From the NCBI GenBank assembly GCA_946803715.1, contig CAMPET010000153.1, positions 24,077 to 55,089 on the forward strand: a DNA stretch of 31,013 bases, written 5' to 3'. Below, in pieces: positions 11,922 through 23,900 of the stretch. Made by a program: the position numbers and the translations under genes. This DNA is from Beroe ovata. Lineage: Eukaryota > Ctenophora > Nuda > Beroida > Beroidae. The notes under the pieces are model-generated. The model made no database searches and was not told the DNA's origin. It saw only the letters and a program-made list of their open reading frames with translations. Position 1 is the stretch's first letter. Each line of letters begins with the position of its first letter.

Positions 11922-14900
11922 GTGAGTACTGTGACGCGTGAGTAGTAACGCGTGAGAAGTGTGACGCGGGACTTGTACGTGACAGTTTAATTGCCTAATT
12001 TTCGATGACATGTGGTCGCTAGTTGTTTGAATATTACTTCTAGGCTAATGCTAATATCAAATGCATACATCTCAAACAACAATGTTTTCAGTGCTGAAAA
12101 AGCGCGAGGCCTCTACCCGAAAGTATGTCTGCTCTTGATAAAGGGTATACGATGCATGGTAAACATAATGCTGAGTGTGGGACAGCCCCACATCACGGAG
12201 TACGATGATGACAGACCCGAGAGCCCTGACAAGTTCGCCGCTTCGACGGTGAGTGGACAGTGGAATCTCACTCTGTGATTTCTCAATTTCATCTTCATCC
12301 TGATCAATGATCTCCTCTCTTTCCTTGTCTCCCATCGGTTTCCCATCTCCTAACTTCTCACCCCTTCCTATTTCTGTTAATGACNTCCCCCCTTTTCTTC
12401 CCATCCCCCCACCCCATTTCCCCCAATCGCCCCTCACTCCGCACTCCCAGGCGAATTTCCGGCACCCACTCCAAGAGTACACATCCGCCACGCAGTCCGC
12501 CCCAACGCTCCGCGGCAACTACTCCCGCCAGAGACGAGACCCGCCAGAACTACTGGACAGTAAACTCATCCCAACCGGGAACAGGTACACGTGGTGACAT
12601 GTGTGTCATACAGGTTCACGTGACATGTGTCAAACATGTGTAAAACAGGCACGTGGTGACCTTTGTCTGTTGTCAAACAGGTGTCAGCTTAGGCACGTGG
12701 TGAACAACCAGGTACATTATGTGTTTCAAGTCAATGTCCAATGTGTGCAGGCTGTGCGCGTCCTTCTCGTCAAGGTCATTTTAAATTCACGATCTCTCTG
12801 ATTCTACTAACGTAAATGATGCCTGTCCTATTTCAGTGTACTGAGGCTATTTGGAGAATGGTTGTTTGACTGTACAACTCACATCGACAAGATTGACCAT
12901 AACCATCCCTTTTACCAAGGTTTCTCGGATTTATTACCCCTACCGTATTACCTACTCAAAGCGAGACACAAGCATTTTCAAAATTTCCAAATTACGAACG
13001 AAAATCCCGAAGAGCTAACAAATTAATCATGTCCCGACAGCAAGTGCTGAAGCTCTCGGGACACTTTGCTACATTTTCTCCCACAATCGAAACAACGATC
13101 CATTTGAGGAGACGTACATGATCCGCTTTGTAATCCGACTCATGCACGGACTAGAGTGTGGGAAACGGCAAATGGGGAGGGACAAGGTAGTATGCTGACA
13201 CCAATCTTCACTGTTCAGTTTGACACCAATCTGTACTGTTCAAATCGACATCATGCATTGTTAAGATTGACACAAATATTACCTACCACACTCAGCAGAG
13301 ACTTTATCCAAAGCATCATCTCATCGTTTCTTTTGCTACCAACATTTTCACAATCATGTTCACTTTCCTTAGATATCTTGACGCCTTGTTGCATCTTAAC
13401 TTCCTTGACACCACTCTTTCTCCTTGATGCCACTCTTCCTCCTAGACACCACTCTTTCCCCTTGACACCATTCTTTCCGCAGCATGGCCGTGGTAAAGCT
13501 AATGACATTCTTGTGAAGATTCTCCAGCAATCAGGTTCCCTATTCAAGGTTGATCTGCCCGGCATAAATGCGCTGGTGTCAAGCTATATCGGAATGATTG
13601 AGAGAGTTCTTGAAAATACCCGGGTGAACGTGTGAGTACACATTTAGGTAGTCAAATGATCTGTGTCAAGTGTTTTTTCATCAGTCAAAAAACAGTCAAT
13701 GTGACTCAATGTGTAAGTCATTGTATCCGAATCAGGAAATCCGCCCCTTTCGCGTCCAGTTTTACTGTCTGAATAAAACTATCCCTTGCAAAGTTTCCAC
13801 CGAAATAACGAATTTTGAATAGTGAACTTCTCATCATCTTCCTTGACCTCCTCATGGTCTCTCTAGATACGAAGCTAAGGAGCTGAGACGGGGTGCTATT
13901 GAAATCCTACTCTCGATAATCTGTCTCCCTCTCCGATATCCGACAATCAGTCTGGAGGATTTAGGAGGTGAGACGAGGCGTGAATCATGACGGGGTTATG
14001 CTAGANAAGTACACCAAGAGACGAGAATTCCCGTGAGTACTGTGACGCGTGAGTAGTAACGCGTGAGAAGTGTGACGCGGGACTTGTACGTGACAGTTTA
14101 ATTGCCTAATTTTCGATGACATGTGGTCGCTAGTTGTTTGAATATTACTTCTAGGCTAATGCTAATATCAAATGCATACATCTCAAACAACAATGTTTTC
14201 AGTGCTGAAAAAGCGCGAGGCCTCTACCCGAAAGTATGTCTGCTCTTGATAAAGGGTATACGATGCATGGTAAACATAATGCTGAGTGTGGGACAGCCCC
14301 ACATCACGGAGTACGATGATGACAGACCCGAGAGCCNCGCGTCCTTCTCGTCAAGGTCATTTTAAATTCACGATTTCTCTGATTCCACTAACGTAAATGA
14401 CGCCAGCAATACGATTGTTTCAGTGTACTGAGGCTATTTGGAGAATGGTTGTTTGACTGTACAACTCACATCGACAAGATTGACCATAACCATCCCTTTT
14501 ACCAAGGTTTCTCGGATTTATTACCCCTACCGTATTACCTACTCAAAGCGAGACACAAGCATTTTCAAAATTTCCAAATTACGAACGAAAATCCCGAAGA
14601 GCTAACAAATTAATCATGTCCCGACAGCAAGTGCTGAAGCTCTCGGGACACTTTGCTACATTTTCTCTCACAATCGAAACAACGATCCATTTGAGGAGAC
14701 GTACATGATCCGCTTTGTAATCCGACTCATGCACGGACTAGAGTGTGGGAAACGGCAAATGGGGAGGGACAAGGTAGTATGCTGACACCAATCTTCACTG
14801 TTCAGTTTGACACCAATCTGTACTGTTCAAATCGACATCATGCATTGTTAAGATTGACACAAATATTACCTACCACACTCAGCAGAGACTTTATCCAAAG

Positions 14901-17900
14901 CATCATCTCATCGTTTCTTTTGCTACCAACATTTTCACAATCATGTTCACTTTCCTTAGATATCTTGACGCCTTGTTGCATCTTAACTTCCTTGACACCA
15001 CTCTTTCTCCTTGATGCCACTCTTCCTCCTAGACACCACTCTTTCCCCTTGACACCATTCTTTCCGCAGCATGGCCGTGGTAAAGCTAATGACATTCTTG
15101 TGAAGATTCTCCAGCAATCAGGTTCCCTATTCAAGGTTGATCTGCCCGGCATAAATGCGCTGGTGTCAAGCTATATCGGAATGATTGAGAGAGTTCTTGA
15201 AAATACCCGGGTGAACGTGTGAGTACACATTTAGGTAGTCAAATGATCTGTGTCAAGTGTTTTTTCATCAGTCAAAAAACAGTCAATGTGACTCAATGTG
15301 TAAGTCATTGTATCCGAATCAGGAAATCCGCCCCTTTCGCGTCCAGTTTTACTGTCTGAATAAAACTATCCCTTGCAAAGTTTCCACCGAAATAACGAAT
15401 TTTGAATAGTGAACTTCTCATCATCTTCCTTGACCTCCTCATGGTCTCTCTAGATACGAAGCTAAGGAGCTGAGACGGGGTGCTATTGAAATCCTACTCT
15501 CGATAATCTGTCTCCCTCTCCGATATCCGACAATCAGTCTGGAGGATTTAGGAGGTGAGACGAGGCGTGAATCATGACGGGGTTATGCTAGACCAATTAA
15601 CCAATTAACCGCGGACAGAATAAGTTTGCGAGAATCCGTTGTGAGGAGCGGCGTCTTGAAGGGGTGTTGTAACTATTGTTCACATAATATGTCACAAAAT
15701 CATTCGGGGGAGGGTTCTATTTTCGAATAATTCGGCTTCGTAAGAACCAATTACTGTAATACGGACTAGGTTGGACTACGGTCAGATCATGTCTTACACT
15801 GTACTTGCTACAATAATCATGAATAAGGATCAAGGAGATTTCCTATTTGATTCAATCAATAATCTCATGTTAGGTCATCAGTAATTGATCGTTAATGCAG
15901 GGGATAGTAAACTTTACAACGCATCAAGTAGAGTTCAACTGAGGACCATGGGGGAATTGTGGTCTAAATGCGTTGAGATACTCTTGGATGCTCTCAAGTG
16001 AGTTTGTGATCCTACGAGCTTATCTTCGTGACGTGCGATATTTTCATAGTTCACGTGTATATTTCTAACAACCCGTGACGTGCGATATTTGCATAGTTCA
16101 CGTGTATATTTCTAACAACCCGTGAAGTGCGATATTTTCATAGTTCACGTGTATATTTTCTAACAAAATGCCGAAATTGNTTCATAGTTCACGTGTATGT
16201 TTCTAACAACCCGTGACGTGCGATATTTTCATAGTTCACGTGTATATTTCTAACAACCCGTGACGTGCGATATTTTCATAGTTCACGTGTATATTTTCTA
16301 ACAAAATGCCGGAATTGCAACCTTGAACTTGCTAAGTAGAGCGGAAAGTGAACCCGGATATTTTCCAAGTCTTGATCCATATCCTCCATCTCAGTAATCT
16401 GATTCAAGAAGACGATTTAGACAACAAATCCCAAGTTATGAAGGGTCTCTACATCGCTCTTCTCGATAAGAGATATCATGGAGCTGGGTGCTTAGGTCAG
16501 TGGGGTGAGGGGAAGAGAAGTTTGGAGAAGAGGGGTGAGGGGTGATTGGTGAGGTTCTGGGGGTGAGAAGTAAGGTTCTCAGGAGTGGTGAAGAGGATAG
16601 AAGTTTGAAGAAGAGGGGTGAGAGGTGAGTGGTGAGGGGATGGGTCGGGGTCGAGGTCAATGAGTTTGAGTGGGGTTGTAAGAGGGTTTAGTAGTATAAA
16701 TGATAATTACTCATTTGACAGCGGATGTTAGGTTAGAAGTCACCGGACGAACAGCTCCTCAGGGACGCGAGATAGGGTCAAAATTCGACCGGGAATCGAT
16801 TCAGCGTCCAAAAATACATGGGAATCGATGGTATTTGCATGAAAATGCAACAAACATTTTTCTTCGAATTTCTGACAACTGTATCGATAGAAAATGAAGT
16901 GAATGACTCCACACTTTTATACGTCATTTTTGAAGGTCCCTAATGAAGTCTTAACCGGCGCTTACGACACTAATTTTCCACCAAATCATCTCTCCTACTA
17001 TCACACTACAAGTATCGACTCTTTTGACGATCATGTTCAGTTCATACTTGCCGTGAAACCACGCCCAAATGACGATTTCTGTCCCGTGGGAAGCATTCAC
17101 TACAAAAGCACGAAAATCAATGGGACACACAAATAGGCCAAAAACATTTTTGCACGTGACATACTGAAAGATAGTGTTTCTGGCCTATTTTTTGACGTAG
17201 AATTCGAATCTGAAAGAATTAGAGAGCTAGCTGATTGGGAAATTGGGGAAAATTCTAATTTCTTCTCGGTCACGAGGTTCTGAGTCACATGATATACAGC
17301 TCCTCAGGGAAGCAAGATAGGGCCGAAATTCGATCGGGAATCGATTCAGCGTCCAAAAATACATGGGAATCGATGGTATTTGCATGAAAATGCAACAAAA
17401 ATTTTTCTTCGAATTTCTGACAACAGTATCGATAGAAAATGAAGTGAATGACTCCACACTTTTATACGTCATTTTTGAAGGTCCCTAATGAAGTCTTAAC
17501 CGGCGCTTACGACACTAATTTTCCACCAAATCATCTCTCCTACTATCACACTACAAGTATCGACTCTTTTGACGATCATGCTCAGTTCATACTTGCCGTG
17601 AAACCACGCCCAAATGACGATTTCTCTCCCTTGGGAAGCATTCACTACAAAAACACGAAAATCAATGGGACACACAAATAGGCCAAAAACATTTTTGCAC
17701 GTGACATACTGAAAAATAGTGTTTCTGGCCTATTTTTTGACGTAGAATTCGAATCTGAAAGAATTAGAGAGCTAGCTGATTGGGAAATTGGGGAAAATTC
17801 TAATTTCTTCTCGGTCATGAGGTTCTGAGTCACATGATATACAGCTCCTCAGGGAAGCAAGATAGGGCCGAAATTCGATCGGGAATCGATTCAGCGTCCA

Positions 17901-20900
17901 AAAATACATGGGAATCGATGGTATTTGCATGAAAATGCAACAAAAATTTTTCTTCGGATTTCTGACCAGAGTATCGATAGAAAATGAAGTGAATGACTCC
18001 ACACTTTTATACGTCATTTTTGAAGGTCCCTAATGAAGTCTTAACCGGCGCTTACGACACTAATTTTCCACCAAATCATCTCTCCTACTATCACACTACA
18101 AGTATCGACTCTTTTGACGATCATGCTTAGTTCATACTTGCCGTGAAACCACGCCCAAATGACGATTTCTCTCCCTTGGGAAGCATTCACTACAAAAGCT
18201 CGAAAATCAATGGGACACACAAATAGGCCAAAAACATTTTTGCACGTGACATACTGGAAAATAGTGTTTCTGGCCTATTTTTTGACGTAGAATTCGAATC
18301 TGAAAGAATTAGAGAGCTAGCTGATTGGGAAATTGGGGAAAATTCTAATTTCTTCTCGGTCACGAGGTTCTGAGTCACATGATATACGGCTCCTCAGGGA
18401 AGCAAGATAGGGCCGAAATTCGATCGGGAATCGATTCAGCGTCCAAAAATACATGGGAATCGATGGTATTTGCATGAAAATGCAGCAAAAATTTTTCTTC
18501 GAATTTCTGACAACAGTATCGATAGAAAATGAAGTGAATGACTCCACACTTTTATGCGTCATTTTTGAAGGTCCCTAATGAAGTCTTAACCGGCGCTTAC
18601 GACACTAATTTTCCACCAAATCATCTCTCCTACTATCACACTACAAGTATCGACTCTTTTGACGATCATGCTTAGTTCATACTTGCCGTGAAACCACGCC
18701 CAAATGACGATTTCTCTCCCATGGGAAGCAAACACATCAAAAACGCAAAAATCAATGGGACACACCGACACCAAAAATTATTTGACAGGGGACATACTAG
18801 AAATAGGTGTTCCTGGCCTATTTTTTGACGTAGAATCCAAATCCGGGGGAATTTTTGGGCTAGTTCTTCGGGGAATCGGAGGAATTCTAATTTATTCATA
18901 GGTAAGTAGGGGTTTGAAGTCACATGATGAGCAGCTCATCCTTGTTTAGATTAATCATGATTAGTTAATTATAATAAGTTAATTATAATTCTTGTTTAGA
19001 TGAGGAATACTCGAACCAGACGTCTCCGGCTCCCGTTACCAAATACAATCGTGACACCGCTGATGGATCCTGTACTCTTGACACCAAGGCGCATAGTGCA
19101 CAAAGCATCAGCGAGGATGTAGGCGACATTACGCGTGAGTCCAATAATGAATAATGAACCTTAACATGAATTATGGGAGAATGAATTGTTTGTAGTTCAT
19201 TAAAAATGAAGCTATGACGGTACTAATGTTAACAGTTCAGCAATTGTGGATGCGATTGATAGACCTGATTTGTGAGATTCTCGACAAAGCAAGTGAACAG
19301 GATATTAAGTTTTGGTATGTTCCGTTTGGTACGCTCTGTGGACTCGCTAACATCTTCATGTACTCGAAGCGTGAGTATCTCCCTCTCTTTTTTTTCGATT
19401 TGCGGAAACATTTTGTGCTGATTATAGTGTGACAAAACCCGTTTGTGGCAATTCTTAGGACGAATTTGGAACGCGCGATGCAATGTATGTACTCAGCATA
19501 GCGCGGAAAACCAATCAAGAATCGCGCGTGCGTTCAGGTTTTTAGCGCGCGAAACATCTACATTCCTTGAGAATTCCTTGACAATGCAAGATTTGAAAGA
19601 CACTTGGAATTTGAACATAGCCTGTAGCAAAAATAGCTAACTCAACTCTAAACATACAAAGAATTCCTCACGGCAACAATCAGCTAAAACATCATTTTAC
19701 GTCCCTCCCATCTCTTCTTCTCAGCTCTTGCCCTTCTCAACCACCGTCCAATTAACTCCACTTCCGTCCTCCGAGCCACAATTACACTCTCCGGGTCACT
19801 GGGGTCGGAACCCCGCATGTCCAAGTGGTGTGCCCCCTCTGCGATTGTGACTGCTCGTACTGTTGGTCCAACATCCTCCAGAACGCCGCCAGCGTGCCAC
19901 GGATCAAGGAGCCCGTTGGAGAAGACAATGTTACTCGCAGCCCTGGGACAAATGGGTATTTTTGGGTGCCGGCAAAGAGTAGGAATCATGGAGCACATAT
20001 TAAAATACCGTTTCTTTGCACTCAGCAGCATTAAATTGGATGAAGGGTGTGAGAAGGAAATGGTATGGAAAGAGCTCTTTACTATAAAACAAGGAGCATG
20101 CTTACCTGAAATCGGCAGACCAGTACTGCAGACTAATCCCCACTGGGTCCGGCACTACACCGTACTTCTCTATACAGTACTTGTCCACGATGTCCTTGTT
20201 CCACTCCAAAGGGGGGAACATGTCCGTGACATTGTTGCTGGGCGACGCCAGCTGGAACTCTGTACAACACTGGTAGTCCCACGCAACTGCTTCCGCGCCC
20301 GTCCCGCACCCCGTGATATCGGCACACTCGATAAAATCGGAGTAGATGTCGAAACACTGCTTAGTTCCGTCTGTTCCATTATATAGAAGTCCAGCCCCCA
20401 CGGCGAGTGCCCGCATGGCATCCCCGCTTCGCTCCATTTCATCCAGCATCATGTGGCATGATGCCCGGACTGGCCATGCCGGGAGTTTGCCCATGAAGTC
20501 CGCGGGAGCAGGGTAGTCCACCATTGCCATCAGGAGGAATCCGTTGCGTGCCCATCCCACTAGATGGTCAAACTGGTCCATCTCAAACTGGGTGCACAGT
20601 TGGAATGTCCTGGTTACCACGTGTTGGTACCCGGGCATGCTCACTGTTTGATAGAGTTGGATGAAACCTGCTCTCACAATATCGGGGCATCGCTCGTCCA
20701 CATCTCGGTAATCATTTGTCACAATCTGGAAGAAGGCTTGTTTCGGTTTAGCAACCTGTGCCATCATGGGTAGAGGTGCGGACGCCGCAATAGCAACATC
20801 CACCAGCTGGGGGTATCGCAGTCTCATCCACGCTGCCAACATGCCACCATAGCTGCCACCAAATGCCACCACTTCAGATATCTGGTACCGGGTTTTGTAG

Positions 20901-23900
20901 AATTTCACCACATCTGCGAAGTCGGCTGTTGCCTGGATTGAGGAGAGGTACTGGAGTCCGTCGTTGGAGAATGATTCGTCGCCGAATGGAAGAGACTCTC
21001 CGTAATACCTGTGAGGGTAAAGCAATAGCTTAGAATCCCTGATGATGGACTCGCCATGAAACACGTGTCGGGCCACACTCATTAAAACTTGTCGTCATTC
21101 GTTTTCATACAGCTCCTTCTTGTTCTAAGAAGTTGAGCACTGTTTTGGCGAGATTTTTCTACTAATCCAGTAGAACAATAGCTCATAATTTTATCCGATA
21201 GTTACGAACTGAATCTATTCTATTTTTTCGCACAATCTATTGATTACGATTCGTCATGGAGAGCAACATACATTACCAATGCACATTGCACACTTGTAAC
21301 CTGTGTTCACTGATTGATTTTGAATATGGTCTCTGCGACAAAGTAATGAAACTGAATTTTGATAACTGAATCTGGATTTTAANTTGTAGTAGAAGCTCTC
21401 AATCGGACCCTCGTTTCCTGAATTATATAGAGTTCAAATATCCGAGATTAGTGATATGCATCCTCTTTTCTTTGCAATCTTGGACGGATAGGAGACAAAT
21501 GAAACCCGACATCTTTTAGACATCTTTTTAAAATTGTACAAACTGCATTTTATACCTGTATAAAGGAACATGGGTCCCACATTGCTCCCATTTCCCCTCC
21601 AAAACTCATCATATACGAGAACACGCTGCTGAAACGTCTGTCGGTTGTACGGACTATTCGAGAAATGATCGATCTTCTGATCGAAATTGTATACAAACGT
21701 TGGATCAGGGATGTCAGAAGCTACCAGACCGACAAGGCCGACTATCAACGAAGTTATCAACGGGTGAGTCATGACGTCGAGTATTTCTCAAATTGAGAAT
21801 TGAGACGAGAACCCTGCGTTTTATCTGTTTTGATTGTGCGATAAGAGAGGATGGTCAGGTGATAAGAGACACTCGGTTTTATGTTACAGTTGAAAATCAG
21901 CATATGTTATGCCCCGTACCTATATATAACATGCGACATGTGTTATAGAGTCTCGATATGTGGTACATTAATGCCACGTCTTTTTCTAAGACCATACGGA
22001 GAAAAATGCGTCTATTTTCCGAGACAATAGGCCGGAAAACTGATCGAGTTAAATAGTTCTATTGTGGAAACTCAGTGACCAGAAAGCGTATGAACATCAT
22101 TAACGCAATAAGGCGAAACTTCACATCTGGAAAATGATTCCTGTGCGCGAGAAATTGAAAAGTCATTTCCGAGAATGCGAACTACCAGCACCGGGTGCTT
22201 ACTGAAAAATACCAGATCTATTACGACAAAAACGATTGTAATTGATGATATCCCGGAAATGTCCTCAGTCATTATTAATTCACTTAATGAATCATTGACG
22301 AATAATCAGTTATCGCCAGTGTGAAGCGTACTGGTAATCAGGTGATGTACCTACTGGTGATATCCAGGTGATGTGAGGTTATTTACTCAGGTATACAGCG
22401 AGGTTATCAGACTACAATAGGGAATCTATGCAGATATATTGAGTGTCTCTCCAATAAGCCCACGACTCAGGTATGTGGGATAAGTAGGACAAGCACTACG
22501 CAGTGTTGTAATGGACATTAGACGTTAAGATATATCGGGATATACCGGTCTCCCAATCAATCGTATTATTCATATTGATCCCATTGCCAACTAAAACTAA
22601 AACTATATACAAAATTTCTCCCGCCTCCCCGTTGAAAGTTCCTACACGGTTTCAATTAATTAATTGACAATTGAGACCAAATCTCCTCTTCCCTCTAGCA
22701 CCGCGAAGAACTTCACACGATGCTGGCTGCGGCGTACAACTGTCTCACGGTTTGGTGTCTCAACTATCATGAGCTCTTCACCGACGAGCATAGTCTCTTG
22801 AAGTGTCTCCAGGTATGACATCCACGCTGAAGTGTTCCCGCGCTGCGTGACCCAAATACTCCGCGCGCGCGCTGCGCGTCTCCGTGGTTTGGAGACTTTT
22901 CAGTTCACTGAGTAGAACAGGGGCGCGCAACGTGTGCACAAGTATCTCCGTATTCGAGACACTTCATATAACGGGGCCTATAATTTGTCATTTTGAGACT
23001 CAAATTATTAAAGACGCCGTCATATTAGTAGTCCAGAAGGTGTCTTAAAATAGGGCGTGTATTCCGAAAGTTATCATGAAGCGTATGTAAACTGTGATGC
23101 CTCGTTTGACTCATGTGTGCTTGTGTGCTCTCAGGTGATTGAACTGGGTATAACAAGCAAGTGTTCGTACAACCGTGATACGAAGGAGAAGATTCTGAAG
23201 GGCGATAAGAAAACACGTCCCATTTCACAGGTATATATCATGAGAAATAGGGTGGTAACAACAGCGCGTGCGCACAAAGTACTAGCACGTTTACGGCGAC
23301 TAAAAGTGTAACACGGTGTTTTTCACGTTTACGAACTTATCTTTGAATGTATTCAACGAATCGTTCTGAAATTTTGTCACCAGGTAGAGAAAACAAAGCT
23401 GGTCATAACTGGTTAAAATCGTCCGAATTCCCCACTGCCTGCCGAAGCTATGGCTATTTGAAGTTTTCAACAGCTCATAGCTCAGCTTAGGAATCTCCTA
23501 GAAAGATGATTTTCAACCTGCTTTGTTGATATCATAAGTATCTATCAAGTCTCAAAGTTTCAGCCTGATAACTCAAAGGGAAGGTGCCACATGGTTTTGT
23601 CCACAAGTTAAAATCTCTATTTACGAGTCTTTACGAGCGGCGAAATACAACAAACGCATCAGATAATGAACTATACACCCACGTGCGCGTGATGAATTGT
23701 TGCGCGCAGCATGTAACTGGCACGTGCCAGTTGAGAGCTTTCAGATGCAGCTTTCAGATTTGCTCTACCTCTTTCCTGAGCTGAGTTATGGACGAAAATT
23801 GATCGGATTTTCACGCGTTGTTTTCAAACCACCATAACTTGACTTCTAAATACTCAATCGGCTTGAATCCTTCGATGTTTGCTTAAAGAAACATTCATCT

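Larger units (their letters stand above)
12092..13967 (+). other. RALGAPB: RALGAPB exons 10-15
   Basis: Exons: 12092-12248 (LLLIKGIRCMVNIMLSVGQP), 12451-12584, 12837-12919 (LRLFGEWLFDCTTHID), 13041-13186 (AEALGTLCYIFSHNRNN), 13483-13631 (FKVDLPGINALVSSYIGM) and 13867-13967 (ELRRGAIEILLS). Each boundary is GT-AG and the phases run 2/0, 0/2, 2/1, 1/0, 0/2, 2/1 without conflict. This copy of the region is complete. The partial second copy follows at 14007-15592. Confidence 0.88.

Noticed and set aside
12092-15554. A genuine internal duplication of RALGAPB exons
   Set aside because: n gaps at both joins, missing exon 11 in the copy, allele-like differences and incompatible splice phases favour an assembly duplication.
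16903-18562. Recurring 62-81 codon open frames on both strands of the 545-bp array
   Set aside because: They repeat because the DNA repeats. They occur on both strands, lack resemblance to known proteins, and the array is spliced out by matching phases of exons 17 and 18.
16027-18918. CRISPR-like regular repeats
   Set aside because: The repeats are contiguous tandem units without unique spacers, in a eukaryotic intron.
19443-19640. A missing RALGAPB exon in the open frame with CGCG words after exon 19
   Set aside because: It does not resemble the family and has no suitable donor. The true exon 20 was found at 22391-22470 with matching phases.
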